Shown: piece after piece, positions 21,534 to 23,279 of the stretch | Layout of the letters: each line of letters starts with the position of its first letter | Numbering within the stretch: position 1 is the first letter of the stretch | IMG/VR virus record: IMGVR_UViG_3300046012_000494 | Coordinates: 1 to 23,279 of that record | Reading direction: 5' to 3' (one strand) | DNA length: 23,279 nt | Origin: a virus | Made by a program: the position numbers and the translations under genes | Notes under the pieces: generated by a model | Seen by the model: the letters and a program-made list of their open reading frames with translations, nothing else | What the model was told of the DNA's origin: nothing | Databases searched by the model: none

Positions 21534-21552
21534 CCTCCTATTTTCAAGGAGG
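21534..21552 (+). promoter_or_regulatory. Hairpin sequestering the HNH gene's Shine-Dalgarno
   Basis: CCTCCT (21534-21539) pairs perfectly with AGGAGG (21547-21552) around a seven-base loop. AGGAGG is a full Shine-Dalgarno six bases before the ATG at 21559, so the folded RNA hides it. This predicts low or conditional translation of the endonuclease, comparable in logic to the stem-loop that restrains phage T4 I-TevI. Confidence 0.75.
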
Positions 21553-21558
21553 TCAATT

Positions 21559-22137
21559 ATGCCTTTTACTATTACTTGCGGTTACTGCAAGAACCCTTTC
21601 TCTTCAAAAAGTTCTACCCGTAAATATTGCTCTACTACTTGTGCTGGTATTTTTAATAATAATACCAAGCCTTTTGAAGAAATATTCTGGTCACAGGTTG
21701 ATGTATCAGGTGGCCCTGATGCTTGCTGGCCCTGGGCTGGCGGGCGAAACAAAAACAACTACGGCACTCTCAAACGAAAAGGTAAAAATTACCTTGCCCA
21801 CCGAATTGCTTATACCCTTACCTATGGGGCTATCCCAGAGGATAAACCCCACATTTGTCACGCTTGCGACAACCCGCCATGCGTCAACCCGCGTCACTTA
21901 TGGGCGGGTACTAATCTGGATAACGTCAAGGACAAAATTAAAAAAGGCCGGGGCGCGAAGACATATTCAAACAATGGGGAAAACCATTGGAAAACAAAGT
22001 TAACAGCAACGCTAGTGCGCGAAATGCGCGATTTGTACAACAAGGGGAATTTAAACGCCCCCGCGATAGCTAAAATTTATGGAATTAACCGCACTACTTG
22101 CTACAACATTGTTACCGGGCAAAAGTGGCGGATTTAG
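21559..22137 (+). CDS. HNH homing endonuclease
   Basis: A 192-residue free-standing endonuclease. N-terminal zinc ribbon: CGYC (7-10) and YCSTTC (24-28). Central HNH core (about 55-125): CWPWAGGRNKNNYGTL, LAHRIAYTLTYG (H81), HICHACDNPPCVNPRHLWAG and TNLDNVKDK, the HNH_3 layout with N110 and H113. C-terminal helix-turn-helix (about 165-190, APAIAKIYGINRTTCYNIV) for site recognition. The start has a perfect Shine-Dalgarno held in a hairpin. It lies between the glycosyltransferase and tail tube genes and is AT-richer than both. All catalytic residues look intact, so it is probably active. Confidence 0.92.
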   Translation: MPFTITCGYCKNPFSSKSSTRKYCSTTCAGIFNNNTKPFEEIFWSQVDVSGGPDACWPWAGGRNKNNYGTLKRKGKNYLAHRIAYTLTYGAIPEDKPHICHACDNPPCVNPRHLWAGTNLDNVKDKIKKGRGAKTYSNNGENHWKTKLTATLVREMRDLYNKGNLNAPAIAKIYGINRTTCYNIVTGQKWRI

Positions 22138-22151
22138 AAGGAGTAAAAACG

Positions 22152-23144
22152 ATGGGTGCTACACAGTTACAAAGGATTCAGGTTGGCCCAGAAACGGTTA
22201 AAGGTACGGCGGTCACTACCGGGAAGGTGCTAACCGGCATCAAGGGCCAGATTGCCGACATGAGCGAACTAAAAACAGTTCAAAACGATTACCAGACCGG
22301 GCTAATGACCGGGAGTGACCAGGGAGCGCCCGTCTTTGTGAGTGACGTTTTCGAGGTAGCCCTTGACGGTGACTTTACACCTGAAAACGGGGCGTACCTT
22401 CTTAATGCCGCCTGGGGCAGCGCAACCCCGGCCACCACCGCGTCAGTTCTGACCGCTGCCTGGACCTTCGCCGCGCCCACTACGGCGATTAACAGCCCTA
22501 AGACGCTGACGGTTCAAACGGGCGATAACACCGAGCAGTTAAAAGGTTCTTACGGGCTGATAACCGACTTTGAAATCAAGGGCGCGGTCAACGATGTCTG
22601 GAAGTTCACCGGGAAACTACAGGGCCGCTCGGTGAGTGCAGCCTCCACCGGGTTTGACAGCGCAACCGCCCTGGCCGCAACGCCTTTGCAGACCAACATG
22701 ACAAAGGTCTTCATGGACGCGGCCTCCGGTACGGTTGGCACAACCCAACTGACCGCCACCGTCCGAGAGTTTAGCTTGAAGCCAAAGAGCGGCTTCCACC
22801 ACAAGCAATTTCAGGACGGGGTACTTTACCCGACCAGTGACGGGCAAGCTAAACCGGAAGCCACGCTTGACCTTGTGCTGGAGTACAACTCGAACGCAAT
22901 CGGGTTACGGGCCGACTGGAAGAACAAAGCGGCTAAACGGGTCCGGGTGCTGAACGGGGCCTCGGCTACGGCTACCCCGGCGGTCTATTTCGATGTAGCC
23001 GGGTACGTGTCCAAGTTCCAGCCGTTAGGCGACAAGGACGGCAACTCGATTGTGGGCGTAACGCTGACCTGCGCTCCGCAGGGGACGACTAACCTCGACT
23101 TCTGCAACTTCAAGGTCATCAACACACTGACCGGGGGTCTTTAG
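22152..23144 (+). CDS. Major tail tube protein
   Basis: A 330-residue protein from the ATG at 22152, chosen because AAGGAG lies eight bases upstream; an open frame running back to 22098 overlaps the HNH gene and lacks such a site. The sequence has the features of siphovirus tail tube proteins: an N-terminal QVGPETVKGTAV arm, a GIKGQIADMSELKTVQNDYQTG loop, a beta-rich core (VFEVALDGDFTPENGAYLLNAAWG, YGLITDFEIKGAVNDVWKFTGKLQG), and a C-terminal half with EFSLKPKSGFH and LDLVLEYNSNA. It should polymerise into the tail channel. Length and position after the neck genes support the call. Confidence 0.8.
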   Translation: MGATQLQRIQVGPETVKGTAVTTGKVLTGIKGQIADMSELKTVQNDYQTGLMTGSDQGAPVFVSDVFEVALDGDFTPENGAYLLNAAWGSATPATTASVLTAAWTFAAPTTAINSPKTLTVQTGDNTEQLKGSYGLITDFEIKGAVNDVWKFTGKLQGRSVSAASTGFDSATALAATPLQTNMTKVFMDAASGTVGTTQLTATVREFSLKPKSGFHHKQFQDGVLYPTSDGQAKPEATLDLVLEYNSNAIGLRADWKNKAAKRVRVLNGASATATPAVYFDVAGYVSKFQPLGDKDGNSIVGVTLTCAPQGTTNLDFCNFKVINTLTGGL

Positions 23145-23216
23145 TTTCTAGGTTCTAGGTAGCAACAGCAGGTAGGCAATAGGTAAGAGGAAAAGGAAAA
23201 GGAAAGGTAAATCTAG

Positions 23217-23279
23217 ATGAACGTTAACAAGCTCAAAGGCATCAGGCACACTTTCAGTTACATGGGGGAGCGGATTGCT
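23217..23279 (+). CDS. Start of a further tail-operon gene (3'-truncated)
   Basis: An ATG at 23217 opens 21 codons to the window end (MNVNKLKGIRHTFSYMGERI and onward). Purine-rich GGAAAAGGAAAGG lies upstream. The place after a tail tube gene usually holds a tail assembly chaperone, and the short visible part would not conflict, but it is too little to assign. The 72-base gap before it holds AGGT and AAAAGG repeats only. Confidence 0.55.
   Translation, partial: MNVNKLKGIRHTFSYMGERIA

Noticed and set aside
21392-22003. A 203-codon plus-strand frame overlapping the HNH leader and gene
   Set aside because: Its TTG start is the -35 box, it runs through non-coding leader DNA, and the HNH frame is far better supported.
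22098-22151. N-terminal extension of the tail tube frame beginning TTG at 22098
   Set aside because: It overlaps the end of the HNH gene, has no ribosome site and no tail-like residues; ATG 22152 has AAGGAG at eight bases.

Overview
The window is a contiguous piece of a tailed-phage (Caudoviricetes) genome or prophage with siphovirus-like, HK97-type morphogenesis genes. Almost everything reads on the plus strand in tightly packed, often 4-base-overlapping genes. The host cannot be fixed from sequence alone. It is a bacterium that uses clear Shine-Dalgarno sites, accepts ATG, GTG and TTG starts, and recognises sigma70-like promoters. The DNA is moderately GC-rich, with more AT-rich islands at the homing endonuclease genes and a few accessory genes. 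No integrase, repressor or lysis gene is visible, so lifestyle is undetermined.

Layout. (1) Bases 1-5023, replication and recombination: a 5'-truncated HNH endonuclease, an OB-fold-like single-strand DNA-binding protein, a primase-like/RecA-like helicase fusion, a candidate replication origin built from six CAGGTAA repeats inside a 16-bp inverted repeat, a CoiA-like nuclease and a Cas4-like Fe-S nuclease. (2) Bases 5069-7353, a run of small genes, several with zinc-binding cysteine pairs, ending in two tandem LuxR-type helix-turn-helix proteins and a 35-residue membrane peptide just before the packaging genes. (3) Bases 7389-9383, small and large terminase. (4) Bases 9407-11417, accessory genes including a SAM-dependent methyltransferase. 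(5) Bases 11423-19716, head and neck: a promoter and structured leader, a portal-MuF fusion, a small possible decoration protein, a protease-scaffold-major capsid fusion with a good internal start for the capsid part, a gp6-like connector, a gp10-like protein and a tail-terminator-like protein. (6) Bases 19766-23279: a PGDYG-like protein, a glycosyltransferase, the tail tube protein and the start of one more gene.

Two complete free-standing homing endonuclease genes interrupt the structural operon. One is LAGLIDADG-type on the minus strand at 14325-15266. The other is HNH-type at 21559-22137. Each carries its own near-consensus promoter. The first appears to be expressed as a leaderless mRNA, and the second has its perfect Shine-Dalgarno buried in a hairpin. 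A third consensus-like promoter precedes the portal gene and is followed by a 17-bp hairpin with a U-tract that contains the portal ribosome-binding site. These expression signals, the candidate origin and the nested capsid start are the most interesting parts of the window.
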